Shown here: in pieces, positions 31,235-41,720 of the stretch
How the letters are laid out: the number at the start of each line of letters is the position of its first letter
How positions within the stretch are numbered: position 1 is the stretch's first letter
NCBI RefSeq assembly: GCF_023716665.1
Contig: NZ_CP071859.1
Coordinates: 2,852,001-2,916,000, forward strand
DNA: 64,000 nt
Reading direction: 5' to 3'
DNA from: Vibrio sp. SCSIO 43135
Lineage (GTDB): Bacteria > Pseudomonadota > Gammaproteobacteria > Enterobacterales > Vibrionaceae
Notes under the pieces: model-generated
The model's input: only the letters and a program-made list of their open reading frames with translations
What the model was told of the DNA's origin: nothing
Database searches by the model: none
Translations under genes and position numbers: made by a program

Positions 31235-31269
31235 AACGCCCTCAGCTTTCAAGCTGGGGGCGTTTTTTA
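31235..31269 (+). terminator. Terminator after gpmI
   Basis: Long stem AACGCCC-CAGCTT/AAGCTG-GGGCGTT (31235-31266) followed by TTTTT, 21 bp past the stop. Confidence 0.92.
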
Positions 31270-31413
31270 TTGCCGATGTAAGTTTCACGCTTTCATATAT
31301 TCCAATGACTTAGAATCAGTGAAGTTATAGCAAGATTTGACTTAATCCTTTCTTCTGACAAATGACTTTGGGTATACTGATTTCCCCTGTTGGCATGTGC
31401 ATATTGGTTTACC

Positions 31414-32553
31414 ATGAAGAAACGTTATACATCGTCGTTAATATCGAAGAGCCGTTGCTCCTCTATCGCAGTTCTAACGACGCTCGCTATAGGGTTTACC
31501 AGCGCATACGCATCTTCACCGAGTGAACTCAAAGGGGTAAAGAGCGAAATATCTCGCCAGCAAAGTTCTCTCAGTAGCCAACAGAAAAAACTCAACTCTC
31601 TACAAGACTCACTGCGCAAGCAAGAGGTTGGGATCAGCTCGCTTGAAACACAGATAAAAAAAACCAAATCCGACCTCGCTACCACCAACGCGAATATCGA
31701 TACGCTACACAACAACATTCAACAACTCGAACAACAAAAAAATACACAAACCGAACGCTTAGAAGAATTAATCAAAACCTATTACGTTACTCAGCGTGCT
31801 AAAGCCAGCTCGAATATTTTGAACAACGGAGTTGAAGAAGATCGAATTAGCCAATACTTTCAGCACCTTGCTAAAGAGCGAGCAGCTGTTATTGAAGAGC
31901 TTGAAAAAACACATCAGCAACTTGCTGACAATGAACGCCAGCTAGCACTAGAAAAAGAGCAAATTACCCAACTACTTAACGAGCAAACACGTAAGCGAGA
32001 CTCCCTAGCAAAAACTCAGAATCAACGTAAAAAGACTCTTGGCCAAATTAAGAAAAGTATTTCTAACGATCAGGTATACCTGTCAGAACTGCAACGTAAC
32101 GAAACTCGCCTAAAGGCTGAAATAGCCAAAGCAGCCAAACGCAATGCTGTACCGATGAACGGATTAGGCAGCAAACAAGGCAAGCTGCCATGGCCTCTCA
32201 AAGGCAAGGTAATTCACAGCTATGGGACAAGACAAACAGGCCAGGTCGACTGGAGCGGAATCGTAATTGATGCCGATTATGGGCAAGCGGTGAAGTCCGT
32301 TTACTCTGGTACCGTTGTATTTGCTGAATATCTACGTGGCTACGGGTTGGTGGTGTTACTCGATCACGGTAAAGGGGACATGACACTTTACGGCTTTAAC
32401 CAAACCTTGCTAAAGAAAGAAGGGGATAAAGTAACGGCAGGAGAGACGATCGCACTCGCAGGGGATACGGGTGGTCAAAGCAGGCCTTCATTATACTTCG
32501 AGATCCGACGTAATAGTAAAACCCAGAACCCTAAGCGCTGGCTGACTCGTTAA
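31414..32553 (+). CDS. envC: Murein hydrolase activator EnvC
   Basis: Periplasmic activator of septal amidases, recruited by FtsEX. The ATG at 31414 gives 379 residues; a TTG eight codons upstream is less likely. A signal peptide (about 1-34, ending before SSPSELKG) is followed by long coiled coils (about 35-245, rich in Gln, Lys and Glu) and a LytM domain (about 262-375). The LytM zinc ligands are missing: SLYFEIR stands where active enzymes have LHFEIR-like His. So it regulates and does not cut, as in E. coli. Its usual partner AmiB is frameshifted in this window. Confidence 0.93.
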   Translation: MKKRYTSSLISKSRCSSIAVLTTLAIGFTSAYASSPSELKGVKSEISRQQSSLSSQQKKLNSLQDSLRKQEVGISSLETQIKKTKSDLATTNANIDTLHNNIQQLEQQKNTQTERLEELIKTYYVTQRAKASSNILNNGVEEDRISQYFQHLAKERAAVIEELEKTHQQLADNERQLALEKEQITQLLNEQTRKRDSLAKTQNQRKKTLGQIKKSISNDQVYLSELQRNETRLKAEIAKAAKRNAVPMNGLGSKQGKLPWPLKGKVIHSYGTRQTGQVDWSGIVIDADYGQAVKSVYSGTVVFAEYLRGYGLVVLLDHGKGDMTLYGFNQTLLKKEGDKVTAGETIALAGDTGGQSRPSLYFEIRRNSKTQNPKRWLTR

Positions 32554-32667
32554 TCCTAAAGCCAAACATATAGCCACAAAATAAAAACGCCTCGCAGTAC
32601 AGTAACGCTACTTCACTTAGCACTACCGACTACAAGGCATTTCTTAACCATTTACCTCGAATAGGCG

Positions 32668-33624
32668 TTATGAGTAATGGTTTTCTACCGCACTAATAAA
32701 CGCTTCTACGTGCTCTTTCGCGAGCGCATTGATACCAGCCGCCGCCGCTCGACCGCCACCAGTTTCAAACTGGCTGCAAATATCACCAGCGCCCTGCTTA
32801 TTAGATAAAGGCGCTCGCAAAGAAACGGTATAAGTCCCATCCGCATTTTCAGTCAAAACGGCATGAGCTGAATCAGGGGCTTGATTAGCTAATAAGTTTC
32901 CATATACACCACTGATACGTCGTGATGCAGCATTGTTTGGTAGTTCGAACAAGCCTAGCTTATCACTACGATATTGTGCATCGATAGCCAATGCTTTATC
33001 CATATCTTGCTGATAAGCCTGTTGCAACGTGTAATAAGGTGATCCTTCGTCCGCGATAGCATCGAATGGAGACTCATACTTCAACAGAGCCTGATACAAA
33101 TCAGCAGGATGGTAGTGTAAATCTTCTACTTTCGCACCATATCCATTGTAGTTAATCAGCGTACCAAGTTCTTTCAATTGCTCTTTCTGCTCACTTGTTA
33201 GACCTTGTTTATCGGCTAATTCATCAGCCTTAGCAATAAGGTTATCACCGTATGCCGCGGTAATAGCCCATAGATGGAACTGACCATCTAACAGCTGATC
33301 AATAATCAAAGCAGTACATACGTTAGCATCTAGGTCGATATGCGCATCTAGTGCGTCATGTTGTGGAATGTCACCAGCTTGGTGATGATCAGCATAAAAT
33401 ACGCTCGCTCCCGACTCCAAAGCAGCTTTTAGACCATCCATGTTCTTTGCCATTGAGATATCCAAAATGGTCAAAGTGTCGTCCTTTTCGATAGCTAGCT
33501 TTTCCACCAGCTTAATATCACGCTTCACCCCTGTCACTAATTGAGATGCCTTAGGCTCAGCTAAGCGCAGTTGCAAAAGCGCAATGATGCCATCCGCATC
33601 ACCATTGAATACATCGTAGTGCAT
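32668..33624 (-). CDS. DHH superfamily phosphoesterase, function unknown
   Basis: Protein of 318 residues with DHH-family metal motifs: FNGDADGIIAL at the start, LDISMAK near 75, YADHHQAGD near 105, and a GTLINYNGYG region. A DHHA1-like C-terminal end carries QFETGGGRAAAAGI. DHH proteins include RecJ, nano-RNases and cyclic dinucleotide phosphodiesterases. The short length and lack of other domains exclude RecJ, but the substrate is not clear. It stands alone on the minus strand next to a TetR-type gene, with 120 bp between them. Confidence 0.8.
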   Translation of the reverse strand: MHYDVFNGDADGIIALLQLRLAEPKASQLVTGVKRDIKLVEKLAIEKDDTLTILDISMAKNMDGLKAALESGASVFYADHHQAGDIPQHDALDAHIDLDANVCTALIIDQLLDGQFHLWAITAAYGDNLIAKADELADKQGLTSEQKEQLKELGTLINYNGYGAKVEDLHYHPADLYQALLKYESPFDAIADEGSPYYTLQQAYQQDMDKALAIDAQYRSDKLGLFELPNNAASRRISGVYGNLLANQAPDSAHAVLTENADGTYTVSLRAPLSNKQGAGDICSQFETGGGRAAAAGINALAKEHVEAFISAVENHYS

Positions 33625-33744
33625 ACAAAACCTTAATTGTTGAAAATTGAGCCTAATGTATTGGAATTAAAAGATAATACAAAGACCTAAAATAAATATC
33701 TGAGTACCAGTCTCGATTCTAAGCTTCACTCTAGCGTTGCTGTT

Positions 33745-34380
33745 TTACGCGTGCATCGCTTTTACGCCATCTTCAAGCAATTGTAACTGCTCTCTACCTT
33801 GCTCGGTCGCTTTTGGCTTCACCACTGCAATCATCTGCAACATTCCTTGATGAACTATTTGCTCGGTAATCTGGGTTCGTGGCGACATCGCCGATTGATA
33901 ACCTAGCCAGCTTGAGGCAATCAAGTGCAAGGTTGTGACCAAAGACTTCAGTTCGTGCTCTTCAACTTTTAACAGCTTGAGCTCGACAAAGGCACGCATG
34001 ATGTTAATCAAGTTAGTCTGAAGTTTGTCTTGTACCTTAATATAGTCAGCGTGAAGATCGGTATCGCGTTGCAGAATCTCAGGTAGGTTGGCGTAGAAAA
34101 AACGATATTTCCACATCAGAGTAAATATCGAATCGAGGTAGTGTTTTAGAAGAACTAAGCTTTCTTGTTGGCCTTGAATAGGTGTGAATCGTTCAAGCAG
34201 CTCTGCAGAATATAGAGCGAAGATCTCTCGGACAATTTCTTGTTTGTTGCGAAAGTGGTAATACAAGTTACCTGGGCTAATATCGATATGAGCCGCTATA
34301 TGGTTAGTAGTAATGTTACGTTCACCATGTTCATTGAACAGCTCCAATGCCGCATGCACGATTTTGTCACGAGTCTTCAT
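33745..34380 (-). CDS. TetR/AcrR family transcriptional regulator
   Basis: Repressor-like protein of 211 residues. The N-terminal TetR helix-turn-helix is clear: KIVHAALELFNEHGERNITT, then IAAHIDISPGNLYYHFRNK (about 27-45). The rest is an all-helical ligand and dimerisation domain rich in Leu and aromatic residues. The target is unknown. It lies between the DHH gene and hemE, all on the minus strand, and a terminator separates it from hemE, so it is probably transcribed on its own. Confidence 0.88.
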   Translation of the reverse strand: MKTRDKIVHAALELFNEHGERNITTNHIAAHIDISPGNLYYHFRNKQEIVREIFALYSAELLERFTPIQGQQESLVLLKHYLDSIFTLMWKYRFFYANLPEILQRDTDLHADYIKVQDKLQTNLINIMRAFVELKLLKVEEHELKSLVTTLHLIASSWLGYQSAMSPRTQITEQIVHQGMLQMIAVVKPKATEQGREQLQLLEDGVKAMHA

Positions 34381-34437
34381 GTAGTCTAACTATCCCTTTT
34401 CGTTCGTTCAGCCAGTATACCGACAAGTGTAACCGAT

Positions 34438-34470
34438 AACAAAAAAGCGCCTGGTCATATCAGGCGCTTT
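34438..34470 (-). terminator. Terminator after hemE
   Basis: Stem AAAGCGCCTG/CAGGCGCTTT with a 7-nt loop, followed by TTTTTTGTT on the minus strand. Confidence 0.9.
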
Positions 34471-34483
34471 CATGAGAAGTTTA

Positions 34484-35551
34484 TTACTTGTGGTATGGCT
34501 TCGATAACTCATGTACCGCATCCACAAAAACGCCCGCATTCTCTGGTGGGACATCCAAGTGGATACCGTGGCCAAGGTTAAACACGTGACCAGTGCCTGC
34601 ATCACCAAAGCCTTCAAGGATAGTCGCGACTTCTTCACGGATTCGCTCTGGAGAAGCGTACAACATGGATGGATCCATATTACCTTGCAGAGCAACCTTG
34701 TCACCCACACGCTTAACAGCATCTTGAATGTTGATAGTCCAGTCTAGGCCAACTGCATCACAGCCCGTTGCTGCGATTTGCTCCAGCCACATGCCACCGT
34801 TCTTCGTGAATAGCGTTACAGGTACGCGACGACCGTCGTTTTCACGGATTAGGCCATCAACGATCTTGTGCATGTATTGCAGTGAGAATAGGTTGTAATC
34901 GCGTGGAGTAAGAACACCACCCCAAGTATCAAATACCATCACTGATTGAGCACCGGCTTTGATCTGCGCATTTAGGTATTCAATAACACTGTCTGCTAAC
35001 TTATCTAGAAGCAAATGTAGTGTTTGAGGCTCTGCGTACATCATCTTTTTGATCTTGGTGAACGCTTTTGAGCTACCACCTTCAACCATATAAGTTGCAA
35101 GCGTCCAAGGACTACCCGAGAAACCAATCAATGGTACATCACCGTTAAGATCTTTACGAATCTGACGTACTGCATTCATCACGTACTGCAGTTCACCTTC
35201 AGGATCTGGAAGACCAATTTTTTCGACATCGGCTTTACAAGTGATTGGCTTGTCAAATACTGGCCCCTCACCTGCTGCAAAACGTAGCTCTAACCCCATT
35301 GCATCAGGGATAGTGAGAATATCAGAGAAAAGGATAGCCGCATCGAGAGGGAATCGACGCAGTGGTTGTAATGTCACCTCTGAAGCCAACTCTGCATTCT
35401 TACACAGAGACATAAAATCCCCTGCTTCTGCACGAGTCGCTTTATATTCTGGTAGGTAGCGACCTGCTTGGCGCATCATCCATACTGGAGTGCAATCTAC
35501 TGGCTGTTTAAGTAGAGCACGTAGATAACGATCATTCTTTAATTCAGTCAT
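34484..35551 (-). CDS. hemE: Uroporphyrinogen decarboxylase
   Basis: Cytosolic enzyme that removes four carboxyl groups from uroporphyrinogen III to give coproporphyrinogen III in haem synthesis. The 355 residues carry both signatures: [16 protein letters not shown] (about 22-37) and [17 protein letters not shown] (about 144-160). The active-site Asp lies in the [11 protein letters not shown] loop. A TAGAAT hexamer at 35591-35596 on the minus strand could be its -10, with a poor -35. In E. coli hemE also neighbours nudC and rsd. Confidence 0.97.
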   Translation of the reverse strand: MTELKNDRYLRALLKQPVDCTPVWMMRQAGRYLPEYKATRAEAGDFMSLCKNAELASEVTLQPLRRFPLDAAILFSDILTIPDAMGLELRFAAGEGPVFDKPITCKADVEKIGLPDPEGELQYVMNAVRQIRKDLNGDVPLIGFSGSPWTLATYMVEGGSSKAFTKIKKMMYAEPQTLHLLLDKLADSVIEYLNAQIKAGAQSVMVFDTWGGVLTPRDYNLFSLQYMHKIVDGLIRENDGRRVPVTLFTKNGGMWLEQIAATGCDAVGLDWTINIQDAVKRVGDKVALQGNMDPSMLYASPERIREEVATILEGFGDAGTGHVFNLGHGIHLDVPPENAGVFVDAVHELSKPYHK

Positions 35552-35670
35552 TCCATTTTTCCAATATTTGGGCTTCTTAATGTTGGGGGTATTCTAACAT
35601 TGATTTAGCTCTAAAAGCTGTGTGCTTTGCAACCTGGATCATGTTATTAACGATTAAATCAATGCTTAAT

Positions 35671-35699
35671 TTGCACCCAACATGTAACAGTGTTAAAAA
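35671..35699 (+). promoter_or_regulatory. Predicted promoter of orphan plus-strand transcript
   Basis: TTGCAC (35671-35676), a 17-bp spacer and TAAAAA (35694-35699). No plus-strand gene follows, only the hairpins and terminator up to 35800. A TATAAA at 35725-35730 could be an alternative -10. Confidence 0.45.
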
Positions 35700-35705
35700 T
35701 TTGTT

Positions 35706-35800
35706 CGCTAGCGAAAACTACAATTATAAACTGAGTACTTGTGACTCAGCATCTCATAACGACATCTTACTTACCCCCTCCTTCTCGGAGGGTTTTTTTT
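35706..35800 (+). ncRNA. Candidate small RNA between hemE and nudC
   Basis: About 95 nt bounded by the promoter-like hexamers at 35671-35699 and a strong plus-strand terminator. It contains a CTGAGT/ACTCAG hairpin (35731-35736, 35744-35749), then an unpaired stretch, and ends in CCCTCC-TTCTC-GGAGGG plus eight T. Both flanking genes are on the minus strand, and the terminator hairpin has no T run in that direction, so it serves a plus-strand RNA. The C/U-rich segment before and in the terminator could pair with ribosome-binding sites. Start and existence are predictions. Confidence 0.55.
35776..35800 (+). terminator. Orphan plus-strand terminator
   Basis: CCCTCC (35776-35781) pairs with GGAGGG (35787-35792) and is followed by TTTTTTTT (35793-35800). 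No coding gene on this strand leads into it. Confidence 0.88.
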
Positions 35801-35807
35801 ATCTATT

Positions 35808-36599
35808 TCAAAGAGATGACGCCCTATTAATCACCTCTATCGTGTACTCAATCAACTCTCTAGCAATGGTTCCATGTGGCGCAACTGGAGGCAATTCGTT
35901 GGCATTAAACCATCTTGCATCCGTTAGTTCACGATAATCTGGCTTCACCTCTCCAGAGCTATATTCGGCGACAAAGCCCATCATCATACTGGAAGGAAAC
36001 GCCCAAGGCTGGCTACCAAAATACTGGATATTCGTAACTGTAATACCCGTTTCTTCCTTTACCTCGCGAGCAACACACTGCTCTAGCGTCTCTCCTACCT
36101 CTAGAAAGCCAGCAATGACAGTGTACATCCCACCTCTGTGACGAGGGTGCTGAGCCAACAGAATTTGCTCTTGGTTCCTGACCGCAACAATGATGCAAGG
36201 AAATATCCTTGGATAATGCAATGTTCGACAATCTTTACACTGCATCGCGAGTTGATTGTGATTTAGGTGGTTCCTGCCACCGCATTGAGGGCAGAACCGC
36301 ATCGACTGGCTCATGTGCCCGTATTGAACGGCTTTACTCATCAAAAGAAACTTAGCTTGTTCAAAATCCAGACAATCACGCAGTGAGGTAAATTGGAATA
36401 CTTGTTCGCAATCCGACTCATTCAACCACATCACCGGTAGGTTATTGTACTGTCCAATGAGCTGTGCTTTCTCCACTGGCAGATTAAGTGACTGCGCACT
36501 GGCACAAGGCCAGTCACTTCCTTGGAGCCATAGCTCACTTCCAGATACAACACACCAATAAGCTTTTGTCTCTGCAGTTACTTTACTTAATTTTAACAT
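35808..36599 (-). CDS. nudC: NADH pyrophosphatase / NAD-cap hydrolase NudC
   Basis: Nudix hydrolase that cleaves NADH and removes NAD caps from RNA 5' ends. The 263 residues show a four-cysteine zinc ribbon (CPQCGG near 98, CKDC near 116), the Nudix box [20 protein letters not shown], and the NudC signature SQPWAFPSS, one residue off the usual SQPWPFPxS. It lies between the sRNA candidate and the divergently read rsd, close to hemE as in E. coli. Confidence 0.95.
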   Translation of the reverse strand: MLKLSKVTAETKAYWCVVSGSELWLQGSDWPCASAQSLNLPVEKAQLIGQYNNLPVMWLNESDCEQVFQFTSLRDCLDFEQAKFLLMSKAVQYGHMSQSMRFCPQCGGRNHLNHNQLAMQCKDCRTLHYPRIFPCIIVAVRNQEQILLAQHPRHRGGMYTVIAGFLEVGETLEQCVAREVKEETGITVTNIQYFGSQPWAFPSSMMMGFVAEYSSGEVKPDYRELTDARWFNANELPPVAPHGTIARELIEYTIEVINRASSL

Positions 36600-36782
36600 C
36601 CCTGCCCCTCATCACTTGCAGTTCGTTCATTTTACTGGCAATCTAATTTCATACCAGAGTTAGTTGAGCAGTAATTTTCTGAGAATAAACTCTAGTAAGG
36701 ACAAGAAGTTGTATCTTTAATTGTGCTTTGCAATGCAAAGGAAAGATCACCAACGTTGTGATCCGATCATGAGGGCATGGTC

Positions 36783-37271
36783 ATGCTAAATAAATTCAAA
36801 CAAACGCAAGAACAATGGGGTGGCTCCAGTGAGGTCATCGATCATTGGCTAGAAACTAGGCAAGCTCTTATCGTTGAATATTGTAAGCTTGGCTCACTTC
36901 AACCTGCTCAGGCACAATCCAATGTTGTCGAGCTTCCCTCTCCAAAAGACATTGGTTCATTTTGTGACCATTTAGTCGACTATATTTCTGAAGGTCACTT
37001 CAAGATCTATGACATGGTTATGGACAAGTGGAAGGCCACTGGTTTTAAAACCAATGAAGAGATCGATCAAACTTACGCTAAGATTGTCTTAACAACGGAA
37101 CCTTTACTTGAGTTCCACGATAGATATACCAAAGTATCGGCAGAAGACGACTTACCTAGCTTTGAATCTGATATGTCTAAAGTGGGTGAAGTACTTGAGC
37201 TTCGATTTGAAGTGGAAGACAAGCTCATTCAACTCATAGCAGACAGCTTAGCGATTCCTCCTGGAGCGTAA
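36783..37271 (+). CDS. rsd: Regulator of sigma D (anti-sigma70 factor Rsd)
   Basis: Binds sigma70 in slow or stationary growth and favours alternative sigma factors; in E. coli it also stimulates SpoT hydrolase. The start at 36783 gives 162 residues beginning MLNKFKQTQEQWGG. GAGGG at 36771-36775 is 7 nt from this ATG but only 1 nt from the ATG at 36777, so the second is preferred. The protein is all helical, with FCDHLVDYISEGHFKIYD and LRFEVEDKLIQL matching the family. It converges on rpoC. Confidence 0.93.
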   Translation: MLNKFKQTQEQWGGSSEVIDHWLETRQALIVEYCKLGSLQPAQAQSNVVELPSPKDIGSFCDHLVDYISEGHFKIYDMVMDKWKATGFKTNEEIDQTYAKIVLTTEPLLEFHDRYTKVSAEDDLPSFESDMSKVGEVLELRFEVEDKLIQLIADSLAIPPGA

Positions 37272-37292
37272 GCTCAGCTCAAACACACTTTT

Positions 37293-37327
37293 AAGGGCAG
37301 GTGCATTAACACCTGCCCTTTGTTTTT
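37293..37327 (+). terminator. Terminator after rsd
   Basis: Perfect 11-pair stem AAGGGCAGGTG/CACCTGCCCTT around a 6-nt loop, followed by TGTTTTTG. Confidence 0.88.
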
Positions 37328-37361
37328 GTCGCTGAGTCTATATCGTCAATTAGTAGCTCAT

Positions 37362-37394
37362 AAAAACAAAAAAGGCACCCTAAGGTGCCTTTTA
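37362..37394 (-). terminator. Terminator after rpoC
   Basis: Minus-strand stem AAAAGGCACC/GGTGCCTTTT followed by TTGTTTTTAT. It ends the rplJ-rplL-rpoB-rpoC transcript. Confidence 0.9.
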
Positions 37395-37413
37395 TCATTT
37401 CTCGACTCAGCGA

Positions 37414-40400
37414 TTACTCGTCTGAAGAGAAGCCTGCATTTAGAAGTGCAGCTAGGTTATCTGTTGCTTGTTCAGCAGATGGACCTTCTTGCGCTTCGTC
37501 ACGCTTAGCTTGACGGTCTTGGTGGTATGCGAAACCAGTACCAGCTGGGATCAGACGACCAACAATAACGTTCTCTTTCAAGCCACGTAGATCATCACGC
37601 TTACCAGAAACCGCAGCTTCTGTTAGTACGCGAGTTGTCTCCTGGAACGATGCCGCAGAGATGAACGACTCAGTCGCTAGAGATGCTTTAGTGATACCTA
37701 GTAGTTCACGTTCGAAACGTACTAGCTCTTTGCCTTCAGCTTCTAGCTGACGGTTAGCGATCTTAACTTGTGAGTATTCAACTTGCTCACCAGGTAGGAA
37801 CTCAGAGTCACCTGCATGAGTGATCGTACACTTACGAAGCATTTGACGAACGATAGTCTCGATGTGCTTATCGTTAATCTTAACGCCTTGTAAACGGTAA
37901 ACTTCTTGTACTTCGTTAGCGATGTACTGAGTTACTGCGTGGATACCACGTAGACGTAGAATGTCATGTGGAGTCTCTGGACCGTCAGCGATAACATCAC
38001 CACGTTCCACTTTCTCACCTTCAAACACGTTTAGCTGACGATGCTTAGGAATCATTTCTTCGTAAGTTTCGCCACCGTCGCGAGTGATGATCAGACGACG
38101 TTTACCCTTAGTTTCTTTACCGAATGACACAGTACCTGTGTGCTCAGCAAGAATCGCAGGCTCTTTCGGCTTACGCGCTTCAAATAGGTCAGCAACGCGT
38201 GGTAGACCACCGGTAATATCTTTGTTACCGCCAGACTTCTGAGGAATACGCGCTAACGTATCACCAATACCCACTTCTGCGCCATCTTCGATGTTTACAA
38301 TCGCTTTACCAGGTAGGAAGTAATGAGCTGGCATATCAGTACCAGGGATCATTACATCGTTACCTTGCTCATCAACAAGTTTGATAGCTGGACGCATATC
38401 TTTACCTGCTGCTGGGCGAGCGGCTGCTTCAGTTACTTCGCTTGAAGATAGACCCGTTAGGTCATCTGTTTGACGAGATACTGTTACACCGTCGATCATG
38501 TCAACGAATTGGATGCGACCTGCCACTTCAGTGATGATTGGCATAGTGTGCGCTTCCCAGTTAGCTACTGTTTCACCAGCAGTTACTGAATCGTTGTCCG
38601 CTTTGCTTAGTACAGAACCGTAAGGAAGTTTGTGCTTCTCTTTCGTACGGCCGAACTCATCAATGATGGTTAGTTCAGATGCACGAGAAGTGATTACAAG
38701 CTTCTTGTCTTTGTTGATTACGAACTTAGCATTGTGAAGTTTCACAGAACCTGTGTTCTTCGCTTGGATGCTGTTCTCTGCTGCTGCAGTAGATGCCGCA
38801 CCACCGATGTGGAACGTACGCATCGTAAGCTGTGTACCCGGCTCACCGATAGACTGAGCAGCGATAACACCAACTGCTTCACCTTGGTTCACTAGGTGAC
38901 CACGTGCTAGGTCACGACCGTAACACTGTGCACAACAACCGAAGTCTGAATCACAAGTAACTACAGAGCGCACTTTCATGCTGTCTACTGAGTTCTCTTC
39001 CATGATCTGACACCACTTCTCATCAATGAGAGTATTACGTGGGATCAGTACATCTTCAGTACCTGGCTTAAGAACGTCTTCCGCTACTACACGACCAAGA
39101 GCAAGTTCCGTTAGGGCTACCTTAACGTCACCACCTTCGATGTGAGGCATCATGTCGACACCTTCGTGAGTACCACAATCGTGTTCGTGAACTACAACGT
39201 CCTGCGCTACGTCTACTAGACGACGAGTTAGGTAACCCGAGTTCGCAGTTTTCAGTGCTGTATCCGCAAGACCCTTACGAGCACCGTGCGTTGAGATAAA
39301 GTACTGAAGTACGTTTAGACCTTCTTTAAAGTTCGCTGTGATCGGCGTTTCGATGATAGAACCATCTGGACGCGCCATCAGACCACGCATACCCGCTAAC
39401 TGACGAATCTGAGCAGCAGAACCACGAGCGCCCGAGTCAGCCATCATGTAGATGCTGTTGAACGACTCTTGCTGTTCTTCTTCACCGTCACGGTTTACAA
39501 CTGTTTCAGAAGAAAGGTTATCCATCATTGCTTTCGCAACGCGGTCGTTGGTAGACGCCCAGATATCGATAACTTTGTTGTAACGCTCACCCGCAGTAAC
39601 AAGACCCGATTGGAACTGTTCTTGGATTTCGCGTACTTCTTCTTCCGCTTCCGAGATCTCTGTGTATTTCGCATCAGGTACAACCATGTCGTCGATACCT
39701 ACAGAAACACCAGATAGAGCTGCGTAAGCAAAACCTGTGTACATGATTTGGTCAGCGAAGATTACTGTGTCTTTCAGACCAAGCTTACGGTACGCCTCGT
39801 TAAGCAGAGTAGAAATTTGTTTCTTACCTAGCTTTTGGTTAACGATGCTGAACGGTAGGCCCGCTGGCACGATTTGCCATAGCATTGCACGACCGATAGT
39901 GGTATCCACCATCTTAGTTTCTGTTGTGCTGTTGCCATCTTCATCAACGACAGTTTCCGTGATACGAACTTTAACGCGAGCATGTAGCTCAGCAGTCTTA
40001 GTACGGTATGCCTTCTCAGCCTCTTCAGGGCCTGCAAGGTACATACCTTCGCCTTTCACATTAATCTTTTCGCGAGTCATGTAGTAAAGACCCAATACAA
40101 CGTCCTGAGAAGGTACGATGATCGGATCACCTGACGCTGGCGACAGAATGTTGTTTGTCGACATCATCAGAGTACGAGCTTCAAGCTGTGCTTCTAGAGT
40201 TAGAGGCACGTGTACCGCCATTTGGTCACCATCGAAGTCCGCGTTATACGCCGCACACACAAGTGGGTGTAGCTGAATCGCTTTACCTTCGATTAGTACT
40301 GGTTCAAACGCTTGGATACCTAGACGGTGAAGTGTAGGTGCACGGTTAAGCAGTACTGGGTGTTCGCGGATAACTTCGTCTAGAATATCCCAAACGATCG

Positions 40401-41616
40401 CTTCTTCGCGCTCTACCATTTTCTTAGCAGCTTTGATTGTCGTCGCCATGCCACGAGTTTCTAGCTTGCTGTAAATAAATGGTTTGAAAAGCTCAAGTGC
40501 CATCTTCTTAGGAAGACCACACTGGTGCAGACGAAGGTATGGACCTACTGTGATTACAGAACGGCCAGAGTAGTCTACACGCTTACCTAGAAGGTTTTGA
40601 CGGAAACGACCTTGTTTACCCTTGATCATATCAGCAAGAGATTTCAGAGGACGCTTGTTCGAACCAGTAATCGCACGACCGCGACGACCGTTATCTAGAA
40701 GTGCATCAACAGACTCTTGCAGCATACGCTTTTCGTTACGTACGATGATGTCCGGAGCAGCTAGCTCTAGAAGACGCTTCAAACGGTTGTTACGGTTGAT
40801 TACGCGACGGTATAGGTCGTTCAGATCAGATGTCGCGAAGCGACCGCCATCTAGTGGTACTAGAGGACGTAGATCTGGCGGAAGTACCGGAAGCACAGTT
40901 AGGATCATCCACTCTGGGTTGTTACCAGATTGAACGAACGCTTCAACTAGCTTCAGACGCTTAGTGATTTTCTTACGCTTAGTCTCTGAGTTAGTAGACT
41001 GAAGCTCTTCACGCATTTCTTCGATTTCAGCAGGCAGATCCATAGACGCAAGTAGGTCTTTGATCGCTTCCGCACCCATCTTAGCCGTGAATTCGTCACC
41101 CCACTCTTCTAGACGATCCAGATACTCTTCTTCAGTAAGCATCTGACCTTTTTCTAGATCCGTCATACCTGGTTCAGTTACAACGTACATTTCGAAGTAA
41201 AGAACACGCTCGATATCACGTAGAGGGATATCCATTAGTAGACCGATACGAGACGGTAGTGATTTTAGGAACCAGATGTGAGCAACTGGTGATGCAAGCT
41301 CGATGTGGCCCATACGGTCACGACGAACTTTAGTTTGTGTAACTTCAACGCCACACTTCTCACAGATAACGCCACGGTGTTTCAGACGCTTATATTTGCC
41401 ACAAAGACATTCGTAGTCTTTTACTGGACCAAAGATACGCGCACAGAACAGACCATCACGCTCAGGCTTGAACGTACGATAGTTGATCGTTTCAGGTTTT
41501 TTAACTTCACCAAAAGACCATGAACGGATCATGTCTGGTGAAGATAGACCGATTTTGATTGCATCAAATTCTTCGGTCTTATGCTGCGCTTTTAGAAAGT
41601 TTAATAAGTCTTTCAC
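37414..41616 (-). CDS. rpoC: RNA polymerase beta' subunit
   Basis: Catalytic subunit of RNA polymerase, 1400 residues (E. coli 1407). The magnesium-binding [13 protein letters not shown] motif (near 458-465) is intact. The N-terminal zinc site is formed by CLCGKYKR and CEKCGVE (about 70-90), and the second zinc site by [15 protein letters not shown]. The bridge-helix region near [18 protein letters not shown] and the trigger-loop region after [15 protein letters not shown] are normal. It follows rpoB by 104 bp with no terminator and closes the operon. Confidence 0.98.
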   Translation of the reverse strand: MKDLLNFLKAQHKTEEFDAIKIGLSSPDMIRSWSFGEVKKPETINYRTFKPERDGLFCARIFGPVKDYECLCGKYKRLKHRGVICEKCGVEVTQTKVRRDRMGHIELASPVAHIWFLKSLPSRIGLLMDIPLRDIERVLYFEMYVVTEPGMTDLEKGQMLTEEEYLDRLEEWGDEFTAKMGAEAIKDLLASMDLPAEIEEMREELQSTNSETKRKKITKRLKLVEAFVQSGNNPEWMILTVLPVLPPDLRPLVPLDGGRFATSDLNDLYRRVINRNNRLKRLLELAAPDIIVRNEKRMLQESVDALLDNGRRGRAITGSNKRPLKSLADMIKGKQGRFRQNLLGKRVDYSGRSVITVGPYLRLHQCGLPKKMALELFKPFIYSKLETRGMATTIKAAKKMVEREEAIVWDILDEVIREHPVLLNRAPTLHRLGIQAFEPVLIEGKAIQLHPLVCAAYNADFDGDQMAVHVPLTLEAQLEARTLMMSTNNILSPASGDPIIVPSQDVVLGLYYMTREKINVKGEGMYLAGPEEAEKAYRTKTAELHARVKVRITETVVDEDGNSTTETKMVDTTIGRAMLWQIVPAGLPFSIVNQKLGKKQISTLLNEAYRKLGLKDTVIFADQIMYTGFAYAALSGVSVGIDDMVVPDAKYTEISEAEEEVREIQEQFQSGLVTAGERYNKVIDIWASTNDRVAKAMMDNLSSETVVNRDGEEEQQESFNSIYMMADSGARGSAAQIRQLAGMRGLMARPDGSIIETPITANFKEGLNVLQYFISTHGARKGLADTALKTANSGYLTRRLVDVAQDVVVHEHDCGTHEGVDMMPHIEGGDVKVALTELALGRVVAEDVLKPGTEDVLIPRNTLIDEKWCQIMEENSVDSMKVRSVVTCDSDFGCCAQCYGRDLARGHLVNQGEAVGVIAAQSIGEPGTQLTMRTFHIGGAASTAAAENSIQAKNTGSVKLHNAKFVINKDKKLVITSRASELTIIDEFGRTKEKHKLPYGSVLSKADNDSVTAGETVANWEAHTMPIITEVAGRIQFVDMIDGVTVSRQTDDLTGLSSSEVTEAAARPAAGKDMRPAIKLVDEQGNDVMIPGTDMPAHYFLPGKAIVNIEDGAEVGIGDTLARIPQKSGGNKDITGGLPRVADLFEARKPKEPAILAEHTGTVSFGKETKGKRRLIITRDGGETYEEMIPKHRQLNVFEGEKVERGDVIADGPETPHDILRLRGIHAVTQYIANEVQEVYRLQGVKINDKHIETIVRQMLRKCTITHAGDSEFLPGEQVEYSQVKIANRQLEAEGKELVRFERELLGITKASLATESFISAASFQETTRVLTEAAVSGKRDDLRGLKENVIVGRLIPAGTGFAYHQDRQAKRDEAQEGPSAEQATDNLAALLNAGFSSDE

Positions 41617-41720
41617 AATCAGCTCCTGTAAGGAGTTAAAAGGGGCTCACCCGCAAAAGTGAGCACCTTCTACCAAATAATCGCTTTTTATCCTCTCAAC
41701 CTCGGTCAAGAGGAAAGAGA

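Noticed and set aside
35620..35937. 105-codon plus-strand frame covering the hemE-nudC gap
   Set aside because: It runs through the strong terminator and into nudC antisense, and lacks a ribosome site. The terminator supports a short RNA instead.
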